This document shows positions 1 to 9,209 of a stretch of DNA of 64,000 nucleotides, piece by piece. The translations under genes were made by a program, and so were the position numbers. The notes beneath the pieces are model-generated. The model saw nothing but the letters and a program-made list of their open reading frames with translations. It did not search any database and was not told where the DNA came from. The stretch is from Candidatus Thiodiazotropha sp. (GTDB lineage Bacteria > Pseudomonadota > Gammaproteobacteria > Chromatiales > Chromatiaceae). Within the stretch, counting starts at the first letter, position 1. Every line of letters begins with the position of its first letter. The stretch covers positions 1 to 64,000 of the forward strand of contig JAIVEQ010000007.1 of the NCBI GenBank assembly GCA_023838465.1, given 5' to 3'.

Positions 1-30
1 AGCTAATGCTTCTATCTCTTTCTTGTTCAT
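1..30 (-). CDS. N-terminus of an unidentified gene running off the window
   Basis: An ATG at 30-28 opens a frame reading MNKKEIEALA to the window edge. It is preceded by an AGGGAG ribosome binding site about nine bases upstream, so a real start is likely. It follows the fliT-like gene on the same strand, so it is probably the next gene of the flagellar cluster, but ten residues do not allow a family call. Confidence 0.4.
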   Translation of the reverse strand, partial: MNKKEIEALA

Positions 31-105
31 CTTGCTTATCTCCCTTTAGGGGTTAATGATAAGCAGATACACAATCTAATTTACAGTCTCGATATTGATG
101 GAATA

Positions 106-423
106 CTAGTCAAAAGACTGTTTTTGGTATGCGACGATAGCTTCCCTTCCCAATCTTACTTTTCTGCCGTCTTTCACTACAAAATCCCTGGCTTCGGCGC
201 AGATTGACAATGCCCTGTCATTTAAATCCAGAATCGATTGTATCGATTCCTCGACCATGCGATCCTGACTGTTAACATTACCGAGCGAAAAAAATGCCTC
301 TAATAATTGCAATCGCTGCTGGTCCAGCTGCTCCATCTCCGACCATGCTTTTTGTTCGGCTAAGCGGACAATCTCTTGACTTAACTCCAGCGCGAGTCTT
401 AAATTTTCCTTGTGCTGTGGCAT
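106..423 (-). CDS. fliT: FliT-like flagellar export chaperone
   Basis: A 105-residue, all-helical, acidic protein directly downstream of fliS. FliT proteins are small cytosolic chaperones for the filament cap FliD. The size, helical content and position after fliD-fliS fit this role; sequence conservation in the family is low, so position carries much of the call. It begins 13 bases after the fliS stop, so it is probably cotranscribed with it. Confidence 0.6.
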   Translation of the reverse strand: MPQHKENLRLALELSQEIVRLAEQKAWSEMEQLDQQRLQLLEAFFSLGNVNSQDRMVEESIQSILDLNDRALSICAEARDFVVKDGRKVRLGREAIVAYQKQSFD

Positions 424-436
424 CAGAAAGAGCTGC

Positions 437-859
437 CTAAATGGTTTTTACAGAATCCCGGATATTGGATGCATTCTGTATCGCTTCCGGCATGGCATCC
501 CACGCAACCTTGATCTCCTTCAGAAGAGAAGCTACCTCATCGAGTGCCTCTACATTTTGTTCAACATCTGCAGTGTACAAGCGACGATTTATATAGTCGT
601 ACAGCATGTCAAGGTTGTTGGCTATTTCCCCGCCTTGTTCGAAATCCAGTGCTCCACGTAGTGCATCAATCACTGAGATGATCCAATTGATCTCATTATG
701 TCTCGCTTCATGTTCCAAACGGATGGTAGACCCTCTTGCATTAGCAATACCATCCAATGCTCCGCTCATTAGCATCTGTACGAGTCGGTAGGGTGTTGCA
801 TACATAGCCTCAGAGGAAGCTGCTTGACGATAACTGTTAATTGCGGGATTTTTTACCAT
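437..859 (-). CDS. fliS: FliS flagellin export chaperone
   Basis: The product reads MVKNPAINSYRQAASSEAMY and continues with the FliS pattern (TPYRLVQMLMSGALDGI, then LYDYINRRL). FliS binds the C-terminal D0 helix of flagellin in the cytosol and prevents premature polymerisation. The start at 859 is chosen over an upstream in-frame codon because GAAGG lies seven bases before it; this gives 140 residues, normal for FliS. It lies between fliD and fliT on the same strand. Confidence 0.9.
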   Translation of the reverse strand: MVKNPAINSYRQAASSEAMYATPYRLVQMLMSGALDGIANARGSTIRLEHEARHNEINWIISVIDALRGALDFEQGGEIANNLDMLYDYINRRLYTADVEQNVEALDEVASLLKEIKVAWDAMPEAIQNASNIRDSVKTI

Positions 860-908
860 TATTATGCCTTCAAGCAATCTATATAAATAAACATTGTAGT
901 CAATTAAA

Positions 909-2264
909 TCATCCAGACTGCAAGCTAGCCAACTGCCCGGTAAGATAATTGCTTGTACCTTGTAAGATCGACATTGTCCTGTCTAGTGACGCAAACTGGT
1001 TTATGAGTATTTTCTCATAGGTTTCCAGATGCAACTCTTGTCGTTCAATCTGGTTTTGTAATGATCTCTTTTGGCTACTTAAGCCTTCATTCTTGGAATC
1101 AATAATCCCACCCAAATCCAGTAACTGATCTGCATAGGTAAAAAATCTTGTGGCGTACCCTGTAGTCGCATCAGAAAGAATCTGCGATACACGATCGAAA
1201 TCATTGGCAAGGGCATCGGCTAATTCACCACTATCCACTGAGATGACACCCAGTTTATCCCTTGTTATGCCGATTTCAAAGAGATAGGCATCCGAACCAC
1301 CAATATTAGCGGCCTGATTGATAACATTTACAAATCCCTGTTTAATGCGACGAAGGCTGCTGTCCCTTCCGAGGGAACCCGTTTCAAAATCATCCAGTTC
1401 ACTCAATATTGTATTGTAAGTATCGACAAATTGATTGATTTTCTCTTCAATCTTGCTGTTATCCCTGCTTATACCGATTGAAGCAGCGCCAGCTGCAACA
1501 AGTTCTAAAGTTACACCTGACACAGCACCAGTGACAGCATTCGATGAACTCACAATACTGAAGCCATCAATTGTCAGCAGGGCATCCTGAGCGGTATCCA
1601 CCTGTTCAGCGAGCCCATCATTTCCCACACCCACATGAAACAGCCTCGACAAACCATTTGCATCGGTATTGCTACCATCGTCCGCATCGACCACACTGAC
1701 TGAGATGGCATTTGCCAATCCCGTCTCTTCGCTGGTCAGGATCAAGCGACTTCCACTCGCCTCGTTGAGAATAGTGGCGGTAACACCCGGGTTATCGGAA
1801 GCATCGTTGATCGCGTTTCTCAATCCAGCCAAGGTGTTGTTGGTGGCATCCACTGCAAGATTCATGGTTGTACCATCAACCGTGATAGAGAGCGACCCCG
1901 TTCCAGTTGCAGTAGCGCTATCTGTATAAGCGGATGATGCCAACTTATCTCGACTGGCCAACTGGGTTACAACCACATCGTAACTCGATGCGACAGCGCT
2001 TGAATCAGCAGCGACTGTCAATACAGCCTCATCAGAAGAAGTTGTTGAGAATGCCGCAAAACCAGTATCATTGGTTAAATCTTCAACAGCGGACTTGAAG
2101 GTGTCTACAGCACTCTTTACAAGGCCATAGTCACTGATCTGCTTCTCGATCACTTTCTCTCGAGTTTGCAGTTGGGTTAAGGGCCGACTCTCAATCTGCA
2201 ATAACTGATTGATAATGCCGTTCCAGTCAGCCCCAGCCCCTATACCTGAAAAACCAATTGCCAT
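909..2264 (-). CDS. fliD: FliD flagellar filament cap protein
   Basis: FliD forms the pentameric cap at the filament tip and guides flagellin folding. The 451-residue product starts with the typical GFSGIGAGADWNGIINQLL (FliD N-terminal domain) followed by the coiled-coil segment with LQTREKVIEKQISDYGL. The C-terminal FliD domain contains INQFVDTYNTILSEL and ends with a helical region carrying LDRTMSILQGTSNYLTGQL. Length and domain order are normal. It is preceded by flaG and followed by fliS on the same strand. Confidence 0.95.
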   Translation of the reverse strand: MAIGFSGIGAGADWNGIINQLLQIESRPLTQLQTREKVIEKQISDYGLVKSAVDTFKSAVEDLTNDTGFAAFSTTSSDEAVLTVAADSSAVASSYDVVVTQLASRDKLASSAYTDSATATGTGSLSITVDGTTMNLAVDATNNTLAGLRNAINDASDNPGVTATILNEASGSRLILTSEETGLANAISVSVVDADDGSNTDANGLSRLFHVGVGNDGLAEQVDTAQDALLTIDGFSIVSSSNAVTGAVSGVTLELVAAGAASIGISRDNSKIEEKINQFVDTYNTILSELDDFETGSLGRDSSLRRIKQGFVNVINQAANIGGSDAYLFEIGITRDKLGVISVDSGELADALANDFDRVSQILSDATTGYATRFFTYADQLLDLGGIIDSKNEGLSSQKRSLQNQIERQELHLETYEKILINQFASLDRTMSILQGTSNYLTGQLASLQSG

Positions 2265-2304
2265 GATTTAGCTAAGCCTCGTGAAGTATGAGCACTCAGT
2301 ACAA

Positions 2305-2670
2305 TTATACTCTGTCATCCAACAATACACCCGGGATCATCTCCTCACGTGATTCCTGAACCTGGGAAATGACGTGTAGAAGATGTTCCGGCGGAATCTG
2401 CCTGACCAACTCACCGGTATCTGAGTCGATGACCTTGACCACTTGCTGACCAGTATCTTCATCGATACTGAATTCGAGATTCCGTTTGACCAGCTGTGAA
2501 AGATTTTCAATCTTACTGATCAGGGCTTTACTGTCTACAACCTGTTGGGGTTGTTCAGTATTTGCACTCTCTTTCCTTTCAGCCTGTTGTACAGATGGAC
2601 TCGCGTCGGCTTTGGAGACTTCCCTTTTATAGGCGTATTCATGGGCCAAATTTGTGATTACGTTTGGCAT
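2305..2670 (-). CDS. flaG: FlaG family flagellar protein
   Basis: A 121-residue protein with a variable N-terminal half and the conserved FlaG C-terminal domain: LEFSIDEDTGQQVVKVID, then TGELVRQIPPEHLL. FlaG is encoded between flagellin and fliD in many polar flagellates and influences filament length; its biochemical role is not settled. It follows the flagellin terminator-like hairpin and precedes fliD. Confidence 0.9.
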   Translation of the reverse strand: MPNVITNLAHEYAYKREVSKADASPSVQQAERKESANTEQPQQVVDSKALISKIENLSQLVKRNLEFSIDEDTGQQVVKVIDSDTGELVRQIPPEHLLHVISQVQESREEMIPGVLLDDRV

Positions 2671-2700
2671 ATCTATACCCTACCCTGTTTATTCCGCGTC

Positions 2701-2734
2701 AAACCCCCGGGGGGACGGAAACCGCCCCCGAGGG
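2701..2734 (-). terminator. GC-rich hairpin after flagellin
   Basis: Just after the flagellin stop, the minus strand can form a long GC stem (arms 2704-2718 and 2722-2734, loop of three bases, one small bulge) followed by only three T residues. This could attenuate or protect the abundant flagellin message; the short T run makes intrinsic termination uncertain. Confidence 0.5.
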
Positions 2735-2742
2735 TCCTATCC

Positions 2743-3516
2743 TTAACGAAGCAGGCTCAATGCCAGCTGTGGTAGAGAGTTGGCCTGGGCCAATGCAGCA
2801 ACACCTGCCTGTTGTACAACCTGTGCACTGGTCATTTTTGCCGTTTCGCGGGCGAAGTCAGCATCCATGATCCGACCGGCTGCGGCAAACTGGGCCTCTT
2901 CCATACTGGCAGCTACTCTACCAGCCTGTTCCAAGCGGCTCTGCAATCCACCGACATTAGCCAAAGCAGTTGCAACAGCATTCAGGTCGGCATCGATTGT
3001 AGCGGTATCGGTGATTACTGCAGTACGTGCTGCGAGTGCCGCTGTAGAGATATCGATAGTCTGACCGGTGTTAGCACCAACCTGGATGGCGCCACCGCCA
3101 CCAAATACAGCTGTACCGTTAAAGGTTGCACGAGCGAGTGAGTCGGTTATTTCTGTCGTCAGTGCAGTAAATTCAACAGACATAAGCGCTGTCTGAGCTG
3201 AGGTATAGAGACCACTACCCGCTTGCACAGCCAGTTCACGTTGGCGCTGCTGCATGTCACTGACACTACGCAAGGTAGCATCGGCCACGTTCAGAAAAGA
3301 GGTGCCGTCTGCGATATTACGCTGGGCCACTGTCAGGCCGCGTGCCTGGGCTGACTGCAACTGGGCAACGGCCAAGCCGGCTGCGTCGTCTTTAGCCATA
3401 TTAATACGCAGACCTGAAGAGAGGCGCTGAATGGAAGTTTCAAGATTGGATTGTGTACGACCCAGGTTTTTTTGTGCGGCTAGGGAGAATACATTAGTGT
3501 TGACTGTAAGTGCCAT
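2743..3516 (-). CDS. fliC: Flagellin, filament subunit
   Basis: The product has both conserved flagellin ends. The N-terminal D0/D1 begins MALTVNTNVFSLAAQKNL and continues with RLSSGLRINMAKDDAAGLA. The C-terminal D1/D0 has ADFARETAKMTSAQVVQQAG and ends LPQLALSLLR. At 257 residues it is a short flagellin with only a small glycine- and alanine-rich central region in place of large D2/D3 domains. It has its own sigma28-like promoter (3632-3658) and a hairpin after the stop, so it is probably transcribed alone at high level. Only one flagellin gene is present in the window. Confidence 0.96.
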   Translation of the reverse strand: MALTVNTNVFSLAAQKNLGRTQSNLETSIQRLSSGLRINMAKDDAAGLAVAQLQSAQARGLTVAQRNIADGTSFLNVADATLRSVSDMQQRQRELAVQAGSGLYTSAQTALMSVEFTALTTEITDSLARATFNGTAVFGGGGAIQVGANTGQTIDISTAALAARTAVITDTATIDADLNAVATALANVGGLQSRLEQAGRVAASMEEAQFAAAGRIMDADFARETAKMTSAQVVQQAGVAALAQANSLPQLALSLLR

Positions 3517-3631
3517 GAGACTATTCCTCTATCGGACCGGTAATGGCGTCTGTTGATAAGCGCTCTACCACCGGTGATTTGCATTTGGCGGATATATCAA
3601 TCAAATTTGATATTTACCGCCTCCGATATTT

Positions 3632-3658
3632 GTAGCGGCCCCGGATGACAGAACTTTA
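3632..3658 (-). promoter_or_regulatory. Sigma28 (FliA) promoter of flagellin
   Basis: On the minus strand TAAAGTTC (3658-3651), an 11-base spacer and GCCGCTAC (3639-3632) match the FliA consensus TAAAGTTT-N11-GCCGATAA at 12 of 16 positions with exact spacing. It sits about 115 bases upstream of the flagellin start. This fits flagellin as a late-class gene held back by FlgM, which is encoded at 20029. Confidence 0.8.
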
Positions 3659-3953
3659 ACCGGTTTATCACTCTCCTGAATCTGGAGGATCTCAAAATAC
3701 TTATACATTAACTGTTGTTTTTATTGACTATTTCTTGATTTTATATTGAAACAGACCAAGGAATAAACATCCTGAGCATTAGCTTCCCTTTATGCTGCTC
3801 AACCAATGGATGAAACCACCGCATAGCATCAAGACCCTCTGTCTTAAAGCAATCTGGGTAATTGATTGTGAACGAGGAAAACCGTTCGCATAGAATTTGC
3901 GATAGCTGGCCCCTCAGTGTGGCTCCTATCCCAGGGGTCTGTTGGTCTTAGGA
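3659..3953. other. Intergenic region between flgL and the flagellin promoter
   Basis: This AT-rich stretch has no coding frame I can support. It holds the 3' flank of flgL and the region upstream of the flagellin sigma28 promoter. I see no strong hairpin or repeat in it. Confidence 0.5.
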
Positions 3954-4859
3954 TTAAAGATAATTGAACAGCGACAGGCCCTGCACCATATTAAAGGTCT
4001 GCTGAGCTGCCTGCAGCGCCAGAAGATCTTGTTCAAAACGGCTTACTGCCTCCGCAAGATCCAGATCCTCTGTTTCAGAAAGTGCACTCTGCATGGTAAA
4101 TATGAAATCCCCATTGACATTATGCTGCTCATCGATGGTATTCAATCGGGCACCACCACGGGCTCTGGTTGCCCCAATATGTTCCTGAGCCAAATTCAAG
4201 TCATCAATTAATGCGCCGTTTGGTGCATCGGCTTCCAGACCGGCAATAATCGCATGCACAGTTTCGAAGATATTCCGCTTGGTGCCAGCTGTGGTACCGA
4301 CATTCATGAATACATCGTAGCCATTCTCACGATCCTGCACCTGACGGGTAGCTGAGATCTGAAGTGCCCGGGTACCCATATCACCGGCATAAGCGAACAC
4401 ACCGTCGGCCGGATTGCTGAATGGTATGGAGTCGGCATCATAGCCGGCGAAGATATATTCTCCGTCGCTGTCCCTTGTATTGGCCAGCGCCATCAACTCA
4501 TCATTGAGTTGCCTCAACTCCTCAGCAATTGCCTGGCGGGCACCGGGTGTGTAAGTGTCGTTTTGGCCCTGAATAGTCAATTCCAAAATGCGGGGCATCA
4601 GATCATCCACGCCCCTCAGAGTGGCCTCCTGCAGTTCAAGCCGGGCACGTGCCCGGTCTGCATTATTCTGGTACTGCTCTACCTGTGTAATGCTGGTCCG
4701 TAAATCAAGTGCATAAGCAGCGCCAGGCGGGTCGTCCTTGGGGGTCAGAATACGTTTACCGGTAGAGATCTGCATCTGTGCTCGACTGAGATCTGACTGA
4801 CGTTCCAGCATACTGCTGATTCCCCGGTCAAAAAGCATCGATGTGGAAACTCTGTCCAT
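3954..4859 (-). CDS. flgL: FlgL hook-filament junction protein (HAP3)
   Basis: FlgL forms the second junction ring between hook and filament. The 301-residue product starts MDRVSTSMLFDRGISSML and carries the flagellin-like N-terminal helix (LSRAQMQISTGKRILTPKDD), the EYIFAGYDADSIPF segment found in FlgL, and a C-terminal helix with LDLAEAVSRFEQDLLALQAA. It lies 4 bases after the flgK stop on the same strand, so the two are cotranscribed. Length is normal and the frame is intact. Confidence 0.93.
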   Translation of the reverse strand: MDRVSTSMLFDRGISSMLERQSDLSRAQMQISTGKRILTPKDDPPGAAYALDLRTSITQVEQYQNNADRARARLELQEATLRGVDDLMPRILELTIQGQNDTYTPGARQAIAEELRQLNDELMALANTRDSDGEYIFAGYDADSIPFSNPADGVFAYAGDMGTRALQISATRQVQDRENGYDVFMNVGTTAGTKRNIFETVHAIIAGLEADAPNGALIDDLNLAQEHIGATRARGGARLNTIDEQHNVNGDFIFTMQSALSETEDLDLAEAVSRFEQDLLALQAAQQTFNMVQGLSLFNYL

Positions 4860-4863
4860 ACTG

Positions 4864-5755
4864 TTATCTCCTGACCGCGCCTAACAAGGTATCGAAAAGG
4901 GTACTGGCAACGGAAATCACTTGTGCTGATGCCTGATAGGCCTGTTGGAACTGGATCAACTTGGCTGCTTCTTCATCAAGATTGACGCCGGATATTTCTG
5001 CCATCGCCTCGCGGGATCGCTCCAGCAGGCTCTCCTGTGCCCCCAGGTTCAATTCTGCATGGTGTGTCTTGGAACCCACATCTGAGACCATCTGGATATA
5101 AGTCTCATCAAAGGTGGCGGTACCACCCAGTAGTCGATCTAAATTCTGCAGGTTTTCCAGACTGAGGGCGTTGCGATTATCGCTGCTGCCGTTGGTGTTG
5201 TTACTGATGATAAAACTGTCGCCGTCCGCGGGGACGCCCGAGATATTGAAGCTGATGCCTCCCAAGGTGGCAAACTGCGCACTCGGCACGTTACTGCCTG
5301 CAATAGTCGCGCTATTCAGATTGTCATAGGTAATGAAATCATCAAATGGGTCCACACCGGGTACTGAGCCTGGATAGTAAACTTCGAAACCACTGGTGGC
5401 GCCTCCCTGGTCGTCATACACCAGTTGAATATCCCCACCTGCCAATGGTAGACCGGCCATTGAACTATTGGCCGGCTGGGTGATTCTTGCATCACCGCTA
5501 TTGAGGGGATTGCCATTCGCATCCACTGCAGGTTGTACCTGCACGGGGCCAGCCGCCGCCAACCTTCGTACATCGTTTACCAACAGATCAAAATTCAGGG
5601 CGGCATTGCGGGTCGGTTGAATCAGAAAGATATCACCCGCAGTCGCTCCTGCAGCATTGATATTGATATCCATACCATCAACGATATTCGCACCGGCAAC
5701 CAGGGTCTGGGTAGCACCACTGGTTAAGTTTTCCAATATAAAATCCGCGCCATCA
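4864..5755 (-). CDS. flgK: FlgK hook-filament junction protein (HAP1), 3' part after the insert
   Basis: This is the C-terminal 297 residues of FlgK, in frame from the insert border. It starts DGADFILENLTSG, a typical FlgK core segment, and ends with the conserved helix EEAAKLIQFQQAYQASAQVI. It has no start codon of its own near the border. A 284-bp element separates it from the 5' part. Joining 7108-6039 to 5755-4864 (one base of the element kept) gives 1962 nt, an uninterrupted 653-residue FlgK. Without removal of the insert this part is not translated from the FlgK start. Confidence 0.9.
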
Positions 5756-6039
5756 CAAGTGAGTCTTCGATCTCGTGATGTCTTTTAGGCGTCCCAGGCC
5801 TAAAAGACACTCGATCTTTGACAACCTATTAGTGCCCCGGACGGTCCTGGTCACTGACACTACGTGATCACATCGCAAGCTCGTGACCACTCCGCCGTCA
5901 GTTCCCAAATGACTGGACGCCGTGTTCGGATGCTCGCTTTGCATCCCCTCTGGCGCAAGGCACGACGGGTCTACAGTCTCGCCTCACGCCTACCGGGGAC
6001 TAACCGCCTCGGCTTTCAGCCTTCCTTGGCGCTCAGCGT
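5756..6039 (-). mobile_element. 284-bp identical inserted element, copy 1 (inside flgK), possible self-removing RNA
   Basis: The sequence is identical at all 284 positions to 14907-15190 in flgE, in the same sense orientation. In the sense direction it begins ACGCTGAGCG and ends GACTCACTTG. It has no terminal inverted repeats, and flanking target duplication cannot exceed one base. Read through from flgK it adds 15 foreign residues and then a TAG stop. Removing 283 nt restores the frame exactly. It carries several strong helices: a 10-bp stem at element positions 50-59/79-88, a 12-bp stem at 231-242/250-261, and others. It encodes no recognisable protein. It lacks the GTGYG start and AY end of group II introns, and the 5' exon does not end in T as group I splicing needs. 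What it is remains open. Confidence 0.85.
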
Positions 6040-7108
6040 AAGTCAGCTCATAGGCATCGCCAGTCAGATCACTGACATTGTCGTAGCTGGCTGTAATAGA
6101 GCTGCCATTGCCCGGTCTGGCTTGTACTTGAACCGATCCCAAACTGAACAGGGCCGTCCCAACCAAACCATCAAGATCGAGACCCAGTTGATGCTGGGTA
6201 TTGATTTCGTCGGCTATTCCAAGGGCCACCAGACCAACTCTGTCCTGGGTTGGATCGAGAATCTCATCACGAAATCTGAGCATACCGCCAATCTTGCCTC
6301 CACTGATCTGGTCAGTCACGATCTGGGTACCGAAGGAGTAGTTGAAGGCAATCTCCAAATGGCTGGGATCGAGGGTCGAAGGTTGGGTACTCAGTGTGGC
6401 CGCGTCGTAAGCCATTACCAGGGGCTGACCCTTGCCGATAAATAGGTTGTATGCGCCATCAGTCTGCTCTAAAACCTGCACATCCACCAGTTCAGAGAGA
6501 TCGCTAACCAGTTGATCACGCTTGTCCAGCAAATCATTCGGCGTGCTGCCGTAGGCGATTTTGATATCAGCATTGATATCAGCAATCCCCTGTGCCAGGC
6601 GATTGATTTCGGTGATATTGAACTCAATCTGGTTATTCATCCGGGATCGGCTGTTAACAAACTGTTGTTCAAAATAGTGAAAGCGGTCAACCATCGACTC
6701 CGCTTCACTCAATACCAACTGACGTGCAGGTATCGAGGTTGGATCATCAGCCAATCCCTGTAAGGCATTAAAGAAATTCTGGATTGTTGGTTGAATGCCT
6801 GCATCAGGATCGGCTACCAGATCGTCAAGTTGACGGGCACCTTCAAAATAGGCGCTCAATTCAGAGGTCACAGAAAGACTGGAACGCACTTGGCCGGCAA
6901 TGAAGCTGTCATATTGACGCTGAACCTCAGAGGTTTTTACCCCTGAACCCAGGTAACCCACAGGACTTAGAAAGGGCTCCCGTGTGGCAAAATCGACCCG
7001 CTGACGGCTATAGCCCTCAGTATTGACGTTGGAGATGTTGTGACCGGTGGTGTCGAGGGCATGCCTGTTGGCAATCAGCCCAGAGACTCCGATGGATTGT
7101 ATGCTCAC
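6040..7108 (-). CDS. flgK: FlgK hook-filament junction protein (HAP1), 5' part before the insert
   Basis: The first 356 codons of FlgK. The N-terminus has the rod/hook signature SGLIANRHALDTTGHNISNV and NTEGYSRQRV, followed by the FlgK segment NQIEFNITEINRLAQGIADI. The gene-derived sequence stops after DAYELT plus two bases of a codon; beyond 6039 the frame enters the inserted element and ends at a stop at 5990-5992. The start codon directly follows the flgJ stop, so flgJ-flgK-flgL form one unit. FlgK is essential for filament attachment, so an unremoved insert would leave the cell without filaments. Confidence 0.93.
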
Positions 7109-8080
7109 CTAAATCGCCTCTCTTTCGCTCTGTATCGGCTGATGGGACGCGCTCTTGAATTGACTCAGAGCAGTCTGCATCTCCTGCCCATGCATCACAC
7201 GTATTATCTTCTCGGCATAATTGGGGTCTGTTGCATAACCCGCATCTTGCAGCGCCTTGAAGTAGGCTGTGGCATCCTGGGTATTCTGCAAGGCATCCGT
7301 ATAACGGGGATTCTCTTTGAGAAAGCTCACATAGTCTTGGAAACTCTCTTCAAAGGAGCTGTAAGTACGGAAATTTTCCCGTTTGCGTACCGCCACATCC
7401 TGTTGATATTCCAGTGTCTCCTTCTTGACCTGTCCACCATCCCACCGCTGATCTGCCTTGATACCAAATAGATTGTGGCTATTTTGTCCATCAGTTGATT
7501 GCATCACATGCCCACCCCAACCTGTTTCAAGCGCTGCCTGAGCGAGCAGTGCCTCAGTGGGTAGCCCAAGTTCAATCGCCGCCTGCTCGGCAGCTGACCA
7601 GAGGGATTTAACAAAGCTCTCTGGCGAATTGATCTTGTCCAGAGATGACTGTTTATCAAGATCGACCTTATTTGTTGTCGATGGAACAGGGTTTTCTGTA
7701 ATGGCCGGTGTCTGTCGTCTCGCCAGTGAAGCGGGATTTTGCCAATAGTTATCCAGACCGGAGAGTGCTTGTGCGGTGCCTTTCTCCTCGACACCCAACT
7801 GGCTACGCAACATCTGCAACATACCGAGGCCACGCTTCTCGGAAAGATTGACCGAAAGCTGTTGGTCGTACATATCCTGTACGAATTGGGTCTGTTTACT
7901 CTCAAACAGACCACCGCCAAAACTGGCCTGACGCATCTGTTTGACCATCATCTGCACAAATAGGGATTCAAACTGACGAGCCACCTGCTCGGCGGTCCCT
8001 GACTGATCATCCCGCGCCTGACGCTTGAGGGCCGTCAACCCCGAAAAGTCGTGGTAGAGCGATGGCGCGACACTGTTCAT
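7109..8080 (-). CDS. flgJ: FlgJ rod-cap protein with peptidoglycan hydrolase domain
   Basis: A two-domain protein of 323 residues. The N-terminal rod-binding domain (about 20-110) includes ARQFESLFVQMMVKQMRQAS. The C-terminal glucosaminidase-type domain (about 165-310) includes LLAQAALETGWGGHVM with the catalytic glutamate, and NLFGIKADQRW. FlgJ cuts the murein so the rod can pass through and acts as rod cap in the periplasm. The dual-domain form is typical of beta- and gammaproteobacteria. The start overlaps the flgI stop by one base, indicating translational coupling. Confidence 0.95.
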   Translation of the reverse strand: MNSVAPSLYHDFSGLTALKRQARDDQSGTAEQVARQFESLFVQMMVKQMRQASFGGGLFESKQTQFVQDMYDQQLSVNLSEKRGLGMLQMLRSQLGVEEKGTAQALSGLDNYWQNPASLARRQTPAITENPVPSTTNKVDLDKQSSLDKINSPESFVKSLWSAAEQAAIELGLPTEALLAQAALETGWGGHVMQSTDGQNSHNLFGIKADQRWDGGQVKKETLEYQQDVAVRKRENFRTYSSFEESFQDYVSFLKENPRYTDALQNTQDATAYFKALQDAGYATDPNYAEKIIRVMHGQEMQTALSQFKSASHQPIQSEREAI

Positions 8081-9198
8081 CAGATCACCAGCAGTTCAGC
8101 GCGTAAGGCACCGGCCTCTTTCAAGGCCTCCAGGATGGCCACCAGATCGCTGGGTGCAGCACCCACCTGATTGACAGCACGTACCACATCGTCCAGGGAA
8201 GCACCCGGATTAAACAAAAACATGTGATCCTTACCCTCTTCGGTAATCGTCACTTGGCTCTGGGGTACTACCGCTGTTTCACCTGCACGGGCAAAAGGTC
8301 CTGGTTGGGAGACAGCCGTCTCTTCGCTGATACTCACCACCAGGTTGCCATGGGATACAGCTGCCGGGTAGACACGCACTTGATTATTGATCACTACCGT
8401 ACCGGTGCGGGAATTGATAATCACCTTTGCTGAGGTAATACCGGGTTTTACTTCCAACTCCTCCAACATAGCCACAAAGGTGACTTTCTGACCGGGATCG
8501 GTTGGTGCGTTGACACGAATAGAGGTTGCATCGACTGCTTTGGCTGTTGCAGGACCGATGGTCAGATTGATTGACTCGGCAACACGCATCGCCGTTGTGA
8601 AATCACCGTCGTGAAGATTGAGGGTCAATATGGGTGCCTGATTGAAGGCATTCGGTACTTCACGTTCAACAGTGGCTCCATTGGGTATTCGTCCAGCACT
8701 CGGAATATTCACCGTCAATTTCGAGCCATCCTGCCCCTCTGCACTGAGTCCACCAACGACCAGATTACCCTGCGCCAAGGCGTAATTATTGCCATCTGCG
8801 CCCTTTAGGGGAGTCATCAACAAGGTACCGCCACGCAGGCTTTTTGCATTACCCAGTGAGGAGACGGTGACATCGATTTTCTGTCCGACTTTACTAAAGG
8901 GAGGAAGATCACCATGTACGATGACCGCTGCAACGTTCTTAGGCTTGATGTTGACGCCATCGGGAATCTGCACACCCAACTGGGAAAGCAGGTTCTTTAA
9001 GCTGTTGATGGTATATGGGGAGTCGGTATCCTTGTCACCGGTACCGTCCAGTCCAACAATCAAGCCATAACCGATTAACTGATTGCTGCGTACACCTTGA
9101 ATAGAAGCCAGATCTTTGATTCGCTCCGCCAACACTGTTTGTGTTGACAGAAGAATACAACACAACAGCAACAATGTTTGTTTCAGAACGGCTTTCAT
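8080..9198 (-). CDS. flgI: FlgI flagellar P-ring protein
   Basis: FlgI is the periplasmic P-ring subunit. A signal peptide ([18 protein letters not shown] up to about residue 25) precedes the conserved [20 protein letters not shown] and [13 protein letters not shown]. The C-terminus has [20 protein letters not shown]. The start at 9198 is preferred because GAGG lies nine bases upstream and it gives a clean signal peptide; an in-frame ATG five codons earlier exists. It overlaps flgJ by one base and follows flgH closely. Confidence 0.95.
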   Translation of the reverse strand: MKAVLKQTLLLLCCILLSTQTVLAERIKDLASIQGVRSNQLIGYGLIVGLDGTGDKDTDSPYTINSLKNLLSQLGVQIPDGVNIKPKNVAAVIVHGDLPPFSKVGQKIDVTVSSLGNAKSLRGGTLLMTPLKGADGNNYALAQGNLVVGGLSAEGQDGSKLTVNIPSAGRIPNGATVEREVPNAFNQAPILTLNLHDGDFTTAMRVAESINLTIGPATAKAVDATSIRVNAPTDPGQKVTFVAMLEELEVKPGITSAKVIINSRTGTVVINNQVRVYPAAVSHGNLVVSISEETAVSQPGPFARAGETAVVPQSQVTITEEGKDHMFLFNPGASLDDVVRAVNQVGAAPSDLVAILEALKEAGALRAELLVI

Positions 9199-9209
9199 CT
9201 CATGGTACC

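Noticed and set aside
5114..5736. Reading flgK and flgE fragments as separate new genes or ordinary pseudogenes
   Set aside because: Both fragments are full halves of the family with no further lesions, and the same insert explains both breaks.
5822..5850. Resemblance of GGCACTAATAGGTTGTC in the element to the 3' end of bacterial 23S rRNA
   Set aside because: Only about 12 bases are shared and the surroundings do not align; not enough for an rRNA-derived origin.
5753..5944. 62-residue open frame inside the element (also at 14898-15095)
   Set aside because: It is open in both copies only because they are identical; it has no ribosome binding site, no recognisable motif and ends in host sequence. 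Probably chance.
5756..6039. Group I intron identity of the 284-bp element
   Set aside because: Size (283 nt), final G and occurrence of group I introns in flagellin genes of some bacilli made this attractive. But the base before the removable block is A, not T, and I could not place the P/Q/R/S core pairing. A covariance-model search would decide; I do not assert it.
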